A DNA stretch of 57,241 nt from F1-60-MAGs149 sp032119475. Lineage in GTDB: Bacteria > Actinomycetota > Thermoleophilia > Gaiellales > F1-60-MAGs149. The notes below the pieces were generated by a model. The model had not been told where the DNA came from and ran no database searches. It saw only the letters and a list, made by a program, of their open reading frames with translations. Below, one piece after another: positions 21,054 through 28,924 of this stretch. A program made the translations under genes and the position numbers. How positions within the stretch are numbered: position 1 is the stretch's first letter; every line of letters begins with the position of its first letter. The DNA lies in contig JAUMCA010000095.1 in assembly GCA_032119475.1 (NCBI GenBank), positions 1-57,241 on the forward strand, written 5' to 3'.

Positions 21054-21118
21054 CGAACGCGGATGGCGGGCGGCGCTCGCGGAGACGGCCAGAGCGCGAC
21101 GCCCAGCCGGGAGGTACG

Positions 21119-21151
21119 CCCGTCGGGGCGGCGCGAGGCCGCCCCGACGGG
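21119..21151. terminator. Bidirectional terminator between convergent genes
   Basis: A perfect 14-bp stem, CCCGTCGGGGCGGC at 21119-21132 with its complement at 21138-21151, around a GCGAG loop. It lies between the convergent enolase-like and rhodopsin genes, 8 bp from the rhodopsin stop. There is no T-run on the plus side. Confidence 0.75.
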
Positions 21152-21158
21152 TGACGGG

Positions 21159-21899
21159 TCAGACCGTCGTCGTCTCCTTGGCGCTGGCCGCGCCGTGGGC
21201 CTTCGCCATCGCGCCGACGCCGGTCACGAGCAGCAGGCCGAAGCCGACCTTCGCGAGCACGTCGATCACGGCGAATACGGCGATCTCGCCGGTGAGGCTC
21301 AGCGTGCCGATGCCCTCGGTGCCGAACACCCACAGGATCGGGTAGATGAACCAGAGCACCGTCAGGATGCCGAGGAGCTTCGTGTACAGCGGCTTGGCGT
21401 TCGCATCCAGGTACTCCTTCATCGGGCCGAACAGCGCCCAGATGACGAGCAGGAAGAAGAAGCAGCTGATGGCGTACCACAGCCACTTGTCCGCGTTGTC
21501 GCCGCGCAGCGACGCGATCAGGCCCGTGACGATCATCAGCACGTCCGCGCCGATGACGAAGCCCATCAGGCCGTTGCGCTCACGAGCGGCCGTCCCGCCG
21601 CCGGAGAGCGCTGCCATGCCGACCGTCATCAGGCCGAGCAGCAGCAGCGGCGTGGTGACGACCCAGTCGACGTAGCGGGCGTAGAAGACCGGCGTGCCCT
21701 CGACGTCGACGGTGCCGAGGCCGGTGGCCATGGCGAGATAGGCGCACGCGGCGATCGCGCACACGAAGAAGCTCGCCGTGACGTGGTGACGCTCACCCTT
21801 CGGCAGACGGAAACCGAGCAGCGCGATCAGCACCGCGCCGATCGCCATGCCGGCCGTGCCGAGCCAAAGAATGGTTTCCTGACTGGACGTCAGCTCCAT
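21159..21899 (-). CDS. Bacteriorhodopsin-type microbial rhodopsin with DTG motif
   Basis: A seven-helix retinal protein of 246 residues. The Schiff-base lysine is K217 in VIDVLAKVGFG, with counter-ion D213 and R75. The helix-C motif in ARYVDWVVTTPLLLLGL has D78 (proton acceptor), T82 and G89, so the bacteriorhodopsin donor D96 is replaced by Gly. D119, W183, Y186, W190 and both proton-release glutamates (E195, E205) match bacteriorhodopsin. L86 at the tuning position suggests green absorption; Y142 where xanthorhodopsin has Gly argues against an antenna carotenoid. Most likely a slow outward proton pump; no transducer or carotenoid-cleaving gene lies nearby. A G-rich Shine-Dalgarno precedes the ATG. 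Confidence 0.96.
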   Translation of the reverse strand: MELTSSQETILWLGTAGMAIGAVLIALLGFRLPKGERHHVTASFFVCAIAACAYLAMATGLGTVDVEGTPVFYARYVDWVVTTPLLLLGLMTVGMAALSGGGTAARERNGLMGFVIGADVLMIVTGLIASLRGDNADKWLWYAISCFFFLLVIWALFGPMKEYLDANAKPLYTKLLGILTVLWFIYPILWVFGTEGIGTLSLTGEIAVFAVIDVLAKVGFGLLLVTGVGAMAKAHGAASAKETTTV

Positions 21900-22019
21900 C
21901 GTTCGAACACCCCCATGCAACCCGGGACACCCCGGTACATGCGGAGATTCGCACATTCACTCACGGTCGGATTGCCTTGATCTGCGGTTGGCCTGCGTCG
22001 GCCCCCTGTGGCGAATCCG

Positions 22020-22025
22020 TATCCT
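22020..22025 (+). promoter_or_regulatory. -10 box TATCCT, probable leaderless promoter of leuS
   Basis: TATCCT ends 6 nt before the GTG at 22032. It lies downstream of the other candidate start (GTG 22008), so it supports 22032 as the real start. Confidence 0.55.
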
Positions 22026-22031
22026 GCGGCC

Positions 22032-24530
22032 GTGGAGCGGTACGACGCAGACGCGATCGAGCGGCGCTGGCAGGCGGTGTGGGCCGCAGAGCGCGCCTTC
22101 GAGACGCCCAACCCGGAGAACCCGGCGACGGATACGCGTCCCCGCGCCTACGTCCTCGAGATGCTCCCGTACCCCTCCGGCGACCTGCATATGGGGCACG
22201 TGACCAACTACACGATGGGCGACGTCGTCTCGCACTTCCGGCGCCGCACCGGATTCCAGGTCCTCCATCCGATGGGATACGACTCGTTCGGGCTACCGGC
22301 GGAGAACGCCGCCATCAAGACCGGCGGCAAGCCGGCCGAGGTGACGGCGCGGAACATCGCGCGGATCCGCGAGCAGATGCTGCGCATGGGCTGGTCGATC
22401 GACTGGAGCCGCGAGCTGTCGACGTCCGACCCCGCCTACTACCGCTGGACGCAGTGGATCTTCCTGCGCATGTACGAGCGCGGACTCGCGTACAAGAAGG
22501 GCGCGGCGGTCAAGTGGTGCCCGCAGGACCAGACGGTGCTCGCCAACGAGCAGGTCGTCGACGGCCGCTGCGAGCGCTGCGGCAGCGAGGTCGAGGCGCG
22601 TGACCTCGAGCAGTGGTTCCTGCGCATCACCGACTACGCCGACCGCCTGCTGGACGACATGGCGCTGCTCGAGGAGTGGCCGGACCGCGTGCTGACGATG
22701 CAGCGCAACTGGATCGGGCGCTCGCACGGTGCCGAGGTGCAGTTCGGCATCGTCGGCGGCGACGAGGCGATCCCGGTCTTCACGACGCGCCCCGACACGC
22801 TGTTCGGAGCGACGTTCTTCGTCCTCGCCCCCGAGCATCCGATGGTCGGCGATCTGGTCGCCGGCACCGCGCAGGAGGACGAGGCGATGGAGTACGTCCG
22901 CCGACGCGGGGCCGAGTCGGTCGCCGATCGGATGCGCGAGGATCGGCCGAAGACCGGCGTCGACACCGGTCGGCGCGTGCTCAACCCGGTCACGAACGAG
23001 GAGATCCCGGTCTGGGTCTCCGACTACGTCCTCGTCGAGTACGGCACGGGCGCGATCATGGCGGTCCCCGCCCACGACGACCGCGACCACGCCTTCGCCC
23101 AGGCCTTCGGCCTGCCGATCCGGCAGGTCGTGGCGCCGCGGGAGGGCGCCGTCGACGTCCAGGTCGAGGCCTACGTCGACTCGGGCGACGACAGCGTGCT
23201 CGTCAACTCCGGCCGCTTCGACGGCCTCACCGTCGCCGAGGCGAAGGAGGCGATCCCCGCCTGGCTCGCCGAGGACGGCCGCGGCGAGCGCACGACCGCG
23301 TACCGCCTGCGGGACTGGCTCGTCTCGCGGCAGCGCTACTGGGGCGCGCCGATCCCGATCGTCGACTGCCCTGCGTGCGGCCTCGTGGCGGTCCCGGACG
23401 AGGACCTGCCGGTCCGCCTGCCGGAGATCGACGACTACGCCCCGAAGGGCCGCTCGCCGCTCGCCGCCGCCGAGAACTGGCGCCGCGTGCCGTGCCCCTC
23501 CTGCGGCGCCGAAGCGCTGCGCGAGACCGACACGATGGACACCTTCGTCGACTCGTCCTGGTACTACCTCCGCTACGTCTCGGCCCTCGACGACACGCAG
23601 GTCTTCGACCGGGGCGCCGTCGACTGGTGGCTCCCGGTCGGCCAGTACATCGGCGGCGTGGAGCACGCCATCCTGCACCTGCTCTACAGCCGCTTCTTCA
23701 CGAAGGTCCTGTACGACGCCGGCTACGTCGGCTTCCAGGAGCCGTTCGCGAACCTCTTCACCCAGGGGATGATCTACAAGGACGGCGCGAAGATGTCCAA
23801 GTCGAAGGGCAACGTCGTCGCCCCGGACGAGATCGTGAGCCGCTTCGGCGCGGACGCCCTGCGCATGTACGTGCTGTTCATGGGTCCGCCCGATCAGGAC
23901 AAGGAGTGGTCCGACAGCGGCGTCCTCGGCCCGGCGCGGTTCCTGGATCGCCTGTGGAAGTCGGTGCAGGCGATCGCGGAGACGCCCGGTGAGGCGCTGC
24001 CGCCCGCGCCGGCCGACGCCGATGGTGCAGCGCTCGACCTCCTGCGTCTGACCCACCGCTCGACCCAGCGGGTCACCGAGGACATCGATCGCCGACTGCA
24101 GTTCAACACCGCGATCGCCGCGACGATGGAGCTCCTCAACGGCATCGAGAAGGCGCGCGACGGGCTGCTCGGCGACGCGGTCGGGCAGCAGGCGCTGCGT
24201 CACGCGGCCGGCACGCTGGTCTGCCTGATCCAGCCGTTCTCGCCGCACATCGCGGAGGAGCTGTGGGAGCGCCTCGGCGGCACGCGCCTGTGGGAGGCGC
24301 CGTGGCCCGCGGTCGATCCCGCGCTGCTCGTGTCCGATACGTTCGAGTGCGTGGTGCAGGTCAACGGCAAGCTGCGCGAGCGGGTGCCGATGGCGCGGGG
24401 GCTGGACCAGGCCGAGGTGCTCGCGGCGGCCAAGGCGCTGCCGCGCATCGCCGAGCTGATCGACGGGAAGGCGATCGTCAAGGAGATCGTGGTTCCCGAC
24501 AAGCTCGTCAACATCGTCGTCAAGGGCTGA
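22032..24530 (+). CDS. leuS: Leucyl-tRNA synthetase
   Basis: LeuRS charges tRNA-Leu and edits misactivated amino acids. The 832-residue protein has the class I signatures HMGH (H53-H56, in PYPSGDLHMGH) and KMSKS (K587-S591), the CP1 editing domain with TTRPDTLFGATFFVLAPEH, and cysteine pairs in WCPQDQT...CERCG and CPSCGAEAL that may bind zinc. The C-terminal anticodon and ILVQVNGK-like region (VVQVNGKLRERV) is complete. The start at 22032 was chosen from the leaderless -10 box and gives ERYDADAIERRWQ, the usual beginning. Confidence 0.98.
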   Translation: MERYDADAIERRWQAVWAAERAFETPNPENPATDTRPRAYVLEMLPYPSGDLHMGHVTNYTMGDVVSHFRRRTGFQVLHPMGYDSFGLPAENAAIKTGGKPAEVTARNIARIREQMLRMGWSIDWSRELSTSDPAYYRWTQWIFLRMYERGLAYKKGAAVKWCPQDQTVLANEQVVDGRCERCGSEVEARDLEQWFLRITDYADRLLDDMALLEEWPDRVLTMQRNWIGRSHGAEVQFGIVGGDEAIPVFTTRPDTLFGATFFVLAPEHPMVGDLVAGTAQEDEAMEYVRRRGAESVADRMREDRPKTGVDTGRRVLNPVTNEEIPVWVSDYVLVEYGTGAIMAVPAHDDRDHAFAQAFGLPIRQVVAPREGAVDVQVEAYVDSGDDSVLVNSGRFDGLTVAEAKEAIPAWLAEDGRGERTTAYRLRDWLVSRQRYWGAPIPIVDCPACGLVAVPDEDLPVRLPEIDDYAPKGRSPLAAAENWRRVPCPSCGAEALRETDTMDTFVDSSWYYLRYVSALDDTQVFDRGAVDWWLPVGQYIGGVEHAILHLLYSRFFTKVLYDAGYVGFQEPFANLFTQGMIYKDGAKMSKSKGNVVAPDEIVSRFGADALRMYVLFMGPPDQDKEWSDSGVLGPARFLDRLWKSVQAIAETPGEALPPAPADADGAALDLLRLTHRSTQRVTEDIDRRLQFNTAIAATMELLNGIEKARDGLLGDAVGQQALRHAAGTLVCLIQPFSPHIAEELWERLGGTRLWEAPWPAVDPALLVSDTFECVVQVNGKLRERVPMARGLDQAEVLAAAKALPRIAELIDGKAIVKEIVVPDKLVNIVVKG

Positions 24531-24598
24531 GCGCCGCTCGCGCGCCTGTGCGCGCGCTCCGTGCGTCCGCCGCGGCGGTGGCCGACCACGCTGGCCGC

Positions 24599-25195
24599 AT
24601 GCCCCTGCCCGATCGTCGGACGCTGATCCTCGGCCTGGCCGCCATCCTCCTCCTCGCGGCCGCCGTCGCGTTCTGGCGGGGCGGGGGCGATGCGCGCCCG
24701 CCGGCGTCGACCACCGCATCCTCCGCAGCGGACGGCGGCGCCGGCGGAGCCGCACCGGTCCCGGCCGACGAGGAGCCGGTGATCGTGCACGTCACCGGCG
24801 AGGTGGTGAAGCCGGGGGTCTACGAGATGCCCGAGGGCGCGCGCGTGATCGACGCGATCGAGGAGGCCGGTGGCATGACGCGGGCGGGCAACGCCGTCGC
24901 GCTGAACCTGGCTGCCCTGCTCGCGGACGGGGAGCAGGTGGTCGTGCCATCCCTCGCCCCGATCGCGGCCACCGGCGTGGGGCCGACCGCCACGGGGACC
25001 AGCGGTCTCGTCCACCTCAACAGCGCCGACCTCGATGCGTTGGATGCCCTCCCGGGCATCGGTCCGACGACGGCCCAGCGCATCCTCGACTGGCGTCTGC
25101 AGCACGGCGGCTTCAGCGCGGTGGAGGACCTGCTCGAGGTGCCGGGGATCGGGCCGGCCAAGCTCGAGCAGCTGCGCGACCTCGTCGCGCCGTGA
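24599..25195 (+). CDS. comEA: ComEA-like DNA-binding competence protein
   Basis: ComEA binds double-stranded DNA at the outer face of the membrane for uptake. The 198 residues contain an N-terminal membrane anchor (residues ~9-24), an Ala/Gly-rich linker, an SLBB domain (IVHVTGEVVKPGVYEMPEGARVIDAIEEAGG) and a C-terminal helix-hairpin-helix pair (NSADLDALDALPGIGPTTAQRI and VEDLLEVPGIGPAKLEQL). It ends with a 4-bp GTGA overlap with comEC. An in-frame GTG at 24578 is an alternative start. Confidence 0.93.
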   Translation: MPLPDRRTLILGLAAILLLAAAVAFWRGGGDARPPASTTASSAADGGAGGAAPVPADEEPVIVHVTGEVVKPGVYEMPEGARVIDAIEEAGGMTRAGNAVALNLAALLADGEQVVVPSLAPIAATGVGPTATGTSGLVHLNSADLDALDALPGIGPTTAQRILDWRLQHGGFSAVEDLLEVPGIGPAKLEQLRDLVAP

Positions 25196-26721
25196 CGCGA
25201 CGGCGGGTCGGCCTCGCCGATCTACCCGGTTGGGCCGTCGGGGCCGGGGCGGTGGTGGCCCTGCCGGCGCTGCGTCCGCTCGGTGCGCTCGCCGTCGCCC
25301 TGCTGCTCGCGATCGCGGTTGCACGACCGCGCACCCGCCGTACGTCGATCGTCCTCGCGACCTGCCTCGTCGTGGGGGCCGTCGTCGGCGCGGTGCGCGT
25401 GCACGTGCTCGCGGAGCAGCCCCTCGCCGGCCGCATCGGCAGCGCGGTGGTCGACGGGCGGGTCGAGGTGGGGGAGGCATGGCGCGGCAGCGGCCCGAGC
25501 CGCATCGCGATCGGCCGCTTGCTCGGCCCGGGCGGTGGTCCGGTGCTCCTGCGCGTCGACGGCCCGCGACCGCCGCGCGGCACGCTCGCCGTCGTCTCCG
25601 GGACGCTGCGCGCACCACGGCCGGCCAGCGGCTCGGGATTCGACGAGCGCAGGTGGCTCGCCCGTCAGGGCGTCCATGCGGTGCTGCGCGTCGATGCGAT
25701 GCGCATTGCGGGGACGCGTGGCGGTGCGCTCGGGATCGCCGATCGGCTGCGCGTGGCCGCCCTCGGCGTGCTGGACGGTGCGGGTGGGGGCGATCCGGGG
25801 GCGATCGTGGCCGGGCTCGCGTTCGGGGCCGACGCGGGCCTGTCGCGGGCGGCGGTCGACGACCTCCGCGCCTCGGGGCTCGCCCATCTGATGGCCGTGT
25901 CAGGCGGCAACGTCGCGCTCCTGATCGCGCTCGTCGTGCTGTCGGTGTGGGTGGCCGGCGGATCGCGTCGTGCGGCGCTGGTCACGGCGATCGGGCTGGT
26001 TGCGCTGTACGTGGCGATCGTGGGGTCGGCGCCCGGCGTGGTGCGCGCGGGCATCGCGGGCACGGCCGGCTGCATCGCGTGGCTGCTCGGACGGCCGCGC
26101 GACGCCTGGCGCGCACTGGGCGTCGGCTTCGGGCTCCTGCTGGCATGGAACCCGTGGACGATCCTCGACCCGGGCCTCCAGCTCTCGTTCGCCGCCGTCG
26201 CCGCGATCCTCCTGCTCGCGCCGCTCGGCCTGCGGCTCGGCACCGAGACGGTCGTGCCGCGGGTGATGGCGGCCTTCGCCGTGGCGACGGTCGCCGCCAC
26301 CGTCGCCACCGCGCCGATCGCGTGGTGGCACTTCGGGCGGGCGGCGGTCGTCGCCGCGCTGCCGGCCAACGTGCTCGCCGCCCCCGCCGTGCCCCTGACC
26401 CTCTGGTCCGGGCTGCTCGCCGTGGCCGTGGCGCCGGTCGCGCCCGCCGCCGGCTACGGCCTCGCGTGGGCCGCGCAGTGGCCGGCGCGGTGGATCCTGC
26501 TGTCCGCTCGCCTCGGCGCGTGGGTCGCCGAGGCGACCCCGCTGTGGCTCGTGCTCCTGGCGATGGGAGCGGCCGCCGCGGTCACGGCGACGCTGCTGCC
26601 GCGCCGGGTAGGATGGCCCCATGTCCGCCGCGCCCCTCGCCCCGGCCTACCTGCTGCGCGGCACGGACCGCGGCAAGATCCGGCGCGCGGTCGAGCGGCT
26701 GCGGGATCGCTACCCCGTTGA
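25192..26721 (+). CDS. comEC: ComEC/Rec2-type DNA channel lacking the metallo-beta-lactamase domain
   Basis: ComEC is the membrane channel for single-stranded DNA import in transformation. The 509-residue protein has the N-terminal OB-like soluble domain between membrane helices and the competence core (SGLAHLMAVSGGNVALLIALVV, GVVRAGIAGTAGCIAWLLGRP, GLQLSFAAVAAILLLAPLG). It stops about 40 residues after the last helix, so the C-terminal metallo-beta-lactamase-like nuclease domain of full-length (~750 aa) homologues is missing. The last 101 bp overlap holA in another frame. The Arg/Pro-rich end is probably non-structural. Confidence 0.92.
   Translation: MTRRRVGLADLPGWAVGAGAVVALPALRPLGALAVALLLAIAVARPRTRRTSIVLATCLVVGAVVGAVRVHVLAEQPLAGRIGSAVVDGRVEVGEAWRGSGPSRIAIGRLLGPGGGPVLLRVDGPRPPRGTLAVVSGTLRAPRPASGSGFDERRWLARQGVHAVLRVDAMRIAGTRGGALGIADRLRVAALGVLDGAGGGDPGAIVAGLAFGADAGLSRAAVDDLRASGLAHLMAVSGGNVALLIALVVLSVWVAGGSRRAALVTAIGLVALYVAIVGSAPGVVRAGIAGTAGCIAWLLGRPRDAWRALGVGFGLLLAWNPWTILDPGLQLSFAAVAAILLLAPLGLRLGTETVVPRVMAAFAVATVAATVATAPIAWWHFGRAAVVAALPANVLAAPAVPLTLWSGLLAVAVAPVAPAAGYGLAWAAQWPARWILLSARLGAWVAEATPLWLVLLAMGAAAAVTATLLPRRVGWPHVRRAPRPGLPAARHGPRQDPARGRAAAGSLPR
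26609..26614 (+). promoter_or_regulatory. -10 box TAGGAT, probable leaderless promoter of holA
   Basis: TAGGAT ends 6 nt before the holA ATG, inside the comEC coding region. Confidence 0.5.
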
Positions 26722-27604
26722 GGCCGTGGACGTCGTCGACGCGGCCGCGGTCGAGCCCGACGCCGTCGCCGCCGCGTGCAGCCAGCAGGGCCTGTTCGTC
26801 GACCAGCGGCTCGTGGTCGTGGAGGGGATCGACGCCTGGGTGAAGCCCCGGCGCAGCGGGCGGCTCGACCCGCTGCTCGCCTACCTCGCCGACCCGAGCC
26901 CCTCGACGGTGCTCGCCCTGGTGGCCGACCCTCCCGCCGACCCCCGCAAGCCCGTGTGGCCGGACGACGACCCGCTGGTGGCTGCCGTCCGCAAGGCGTC
27001 GGGCAAGGACGCGCTGCTCCGCTTCGACGCCCCGAAGAGCGCCGCCTTCGCCCGTCAGGAGGCCGAGCGGCTCGGCGTGCGCATGGACACCGAGGCGATG
27101 CTGCGCTTCACGGAGCTGCTCGGCGACCGGCCGGACGAGATCACGCGCGAGCTCGAGAAGCTCGCCACCTACGCGCAGGGTGAGCCCGTCGACCTCGCGC
27201 TCGTCGAGGTGATGGTCGTGGCGCGCCACGACGACGCGCCGTGGTCGCTGCTCGACGCCATCACCGAGCGCGATCGACGCGGTGCGATCGTGGAACTCAC
27301 GCGCCTGTTCGCCGGCGACGTCGAGCCGCACCGATTGCTGCCGCAGGTCGCCCGCCACGTCGAGATGGTGCGGCGCACCGTCGAGCTCGCCGAGCGCGGA
27401 CGGCCGTCGAGGGAGCAGCTCGCCAAGGAGCTCGGCGTGGCGCCGTTCCGCGCCGGCAAGATGCTCGCCGCGGTCGGCACGTGGACGCCCCGCGACGCGA
27501 GCCGCGCGGTCGACCGCATGCACCGCTGCGACGCCGCGATGAAGGGCATGTCGCGCCTGCCGCCTGCGATGGCGCTCGAACGCGCGCTCGCCGACGCGCT
27601 GTAG
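26621..27604 (+). CDS. holA: DNA polymerase III delta subunit
   Basis: HolA opens the beta clamp within the clamp loader. The 327 residues show the family pattern: PAYLLRGTDRGKIRRAVERL at the start, VVVEGIDAW, the three-domain helical layout, and the C-terminal HRLLPQVARHVEMVRRT and AALDAM-like SRAVDRMHRCDAAMKG. It overlaps the comEC tail by 101 bp, an unusually long overlap, and follows the common leuS-comEA-comEC-holA order. rpsT, which often follows holA, is absent; tRNA-Cys comes next. Confidence 0.93.
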   Translation: MSAAPLAPAYLLRGTDRGKIRRAVERLRDRYPVEAVDVVDAAAVEPDAVAAACSQQGLFVDQRLVVVEGIDAWVKPRRSGRLDPLLAYLADPSPSTVLALVADPPADPRKPVWPDDDPLVAAVRKASGKDALLRFDAPKSAAFARQEAERLGVRMDTEAMLRFTELLGDRPDEITRELEKLATYAQGEPVDLALVEVMVVARHDDAPWSLLDAITERDRRGAIVELTRLFAGDVEPHRLLPQVARHVEMVRRTVELAERGRPSREQLAKELGVAPFRAGKMLAAVGTWTPRDASRAVDRMHRCDAAMKGMSRLPPAMALERALADAL

Positions 27605-27635
27605 ATCGCCGCGGCCCGCTGCCGCGGGGCTCGGC

Positions 27636-27641
27636 TAGCAT
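27636..27641 (+). promoter_or_regulatory. -10 box TAGCAT ahead of tRNA-Cys
   Basis: TAGCAT lies 18 nt before the tRNA 5' end, consistent with a start a few nucleotides upstream of the mature tRNA. No clear -35 is visible. Confidence 0.4.
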
Positions 27642-27659
27642 GGTGCCGCCCCACCGCGT

Positions 27660-27730
27660 GGCGACGTGGCCGAGTGGCTAGGCAGCGGCCTGCAAAGCCG
27701 TCCACACCAGTTCGATTCTGGTCGTCGCCT
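27660..27730 (+). tRNA. tRNA-Cys (anticodon GCA)
   Basis: A 71-nt cloverleaf: acceptor GGCGACG/CGTCGCC, anticodon loop CTGCAAA giving GCA, and discriminator U73, the cysteine identity base. CCA is not encoded. Confidence 0.97.
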
Positions 27731-28238
27731 CTCGCGAACCGCCGGAGCCTGCCCGACCGGGTGGGCTCCGGTCGGATCGGCCCTGGGGCAGTGGAGATGG
27801 ACCAGCTCTGCAGCGGCGGCACGTACGTCGCCAGCACGTCCGCAGCCGCCCAGCGCGAGTGACGGCGCACCGACGGCGCAGCGACGGCCTGCACGGTCCG
27901 AGCTGCTGCACGCCNNNNNNNNNNCGCCTGCGCCGAAAGCCCGCTCGCGCACCAGGAGTAGCTCGCGGTGCTGCTCACCCGCGCGGGCGGCAGGACGTTG
28001 AAGGACTGGCACGAGGCATGGGCGTCGAGCTGGGTTCCGAGGGGCTCGACGTCTTCACCGAGGCGAAGCACGTGCACGTCGACTGTGCCCTCGCCGCAGT
28101 GGTGGTTCCCGTACGAGCGCCCACCGGCGTCCGCGGCGGAGTGACCGTGATCGGCAAAGAACCGGGGCTTGTGCCCCCAGTTTATTGCCGGAAACTGATA
28201 ACGTAATGCGATCGTGCGGCTGGCAGGCTAGGTGCGTC
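27731..28238. other. Gene-poor spacer holding a 10-N scaffold gap (27915-27924)
   Basis: Apart from the hairpin after tRNA-Cys I see no convincing gene here. Short frames on either side of the Ns do not resemble a known family and could be the ends of a gene lost in the gap. The last 60 bp (about 28175-28215) are visibly less GC-rich and include a TAACGT box at 28199-28204 that could be the -10 of the zinc peptidase gene. Confidence 0.6.
27742..27771 (+). terminator. Hairpin downstream of tRNA-Cys
   Basis: CCGGAGCC (27742-27749) pairs with GGCTCCGG (27764-27771), and inner CCC/GGG pairs extend the stem. It starts 11 nt after the tRNA. There is no T-run, so the terminator role is inferred from position. 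Confidence 0.5.
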
Positions 28239-28913
28239 ATGGGAAGCACACTGCTCATCATCATCGCCGTCGTCGGACTCGGTCTCGCCGCCCAGGCGTG
28301 GGTCAAGCGGGCCCACAGGAAGGGCAGCGACGTCCGCGCCGCGTCAGGTCTGTCCGGGGCCGAGGCGGCCCGCCGCGTGCTCGACGGAGAGGGCCTGTAC
28401 GACGTGCAGGTCATCCGCGAGCCGGGCCAGCTGACCGACCACTACGACCCGAAGACCCGCACCGTCCATCTCAGCGAGTCGAACTACGACCGGCCCACGC
28501 CGGCCGGCATCGCCGTCGCCATCCACGAGGTGGGGCACGCCCTCCAGCACGCGCAGGGCAGCGCGTTCCTGAAGGCCCGCACCGCCATCGCCCCCGCGGC
28601 GATGACGGCGTCGATGCTGTGGATGGTCCCGCTGATGATCGGCCTGATGGCCGGCCTGGCCGGTTTCGTCTGGGTCGCCATCGCGATCTACGCCTTCGTG
28701 ATCCTCTTTCACGTGGTCACCCTCCCGGTCGAGTTCGACGCCTCGCGTCGGGCCGGCAAGCTGATGCAGCAATACCAGCTGATCACGCCGGCCGAGGGGA
28801 CCTACACCCGCACCGTGCTGACCGCAGCGGCCAGCACCTACGTCGTCGCGGCGATCTCCAGCGTCGCGATCATGCTCGCGTACGTCCTCCCCATGCTCGG
28901 CGGACGCGAGTAG
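28239..28913 (+). CDS. Membrane zinc metallopeptidase (YugP-like, Zn_peptidase_2)
   Basis: A 224-residue membrane protein with an N-terminal helix, the zinc motif HEVGHALQH (H96, E97, H100) and two or three further helices after it. The downstream VTLPVEFDASRRA, with conserved Glu-x-Asp, is characteristic of the YugP family (PF04298). The substrate is unknown. ATG 28239 starts directly at the anchor helix; an upstream TTG at 28185 would add an atypical leader. It is followed after 11 bp by the Mur-ligase-like gene. Confidence 0.9.
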   Translation: MGSTLLIIIAVVGLGLAAQAWVKRAHRKGSDVRAASGLSGAEAARRVLDGEGLYDVQVIREPGQLTDHYDPKTRTVHLSESNYDRPTPAGIAVAIHEVGHALQHAQGSAFLKARTAIAPAAMTASMLWMVPLMIGLMAGLAGFVWVAIAIYAFVILFHVVTLPVEFDASRRAGKLMQQYQLITPAEGTYTRTVLTAAASTYVVAAISSVAIMLAYVLPMLGGRE

Positions 28914-28924
28914 CTCACCCGCGA

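Noticed and set aside
22293..24755. 820-codon minus-strand open frame opposite leuS, and similar long antisense frames (for example 39511-41946 and 3658-5841)
   Set aside because: High GC leaves antisense frames open. The translations are Arg/Ala/Asp-rich, without domains, and the sense genes are certain.
25192..26721. comEC truncated by frameshift, with the MBL domain in another frame
   Set aside because: holA begins immediately in the next frame and is complete, so there is no room or residual sequence for an MBL domain.
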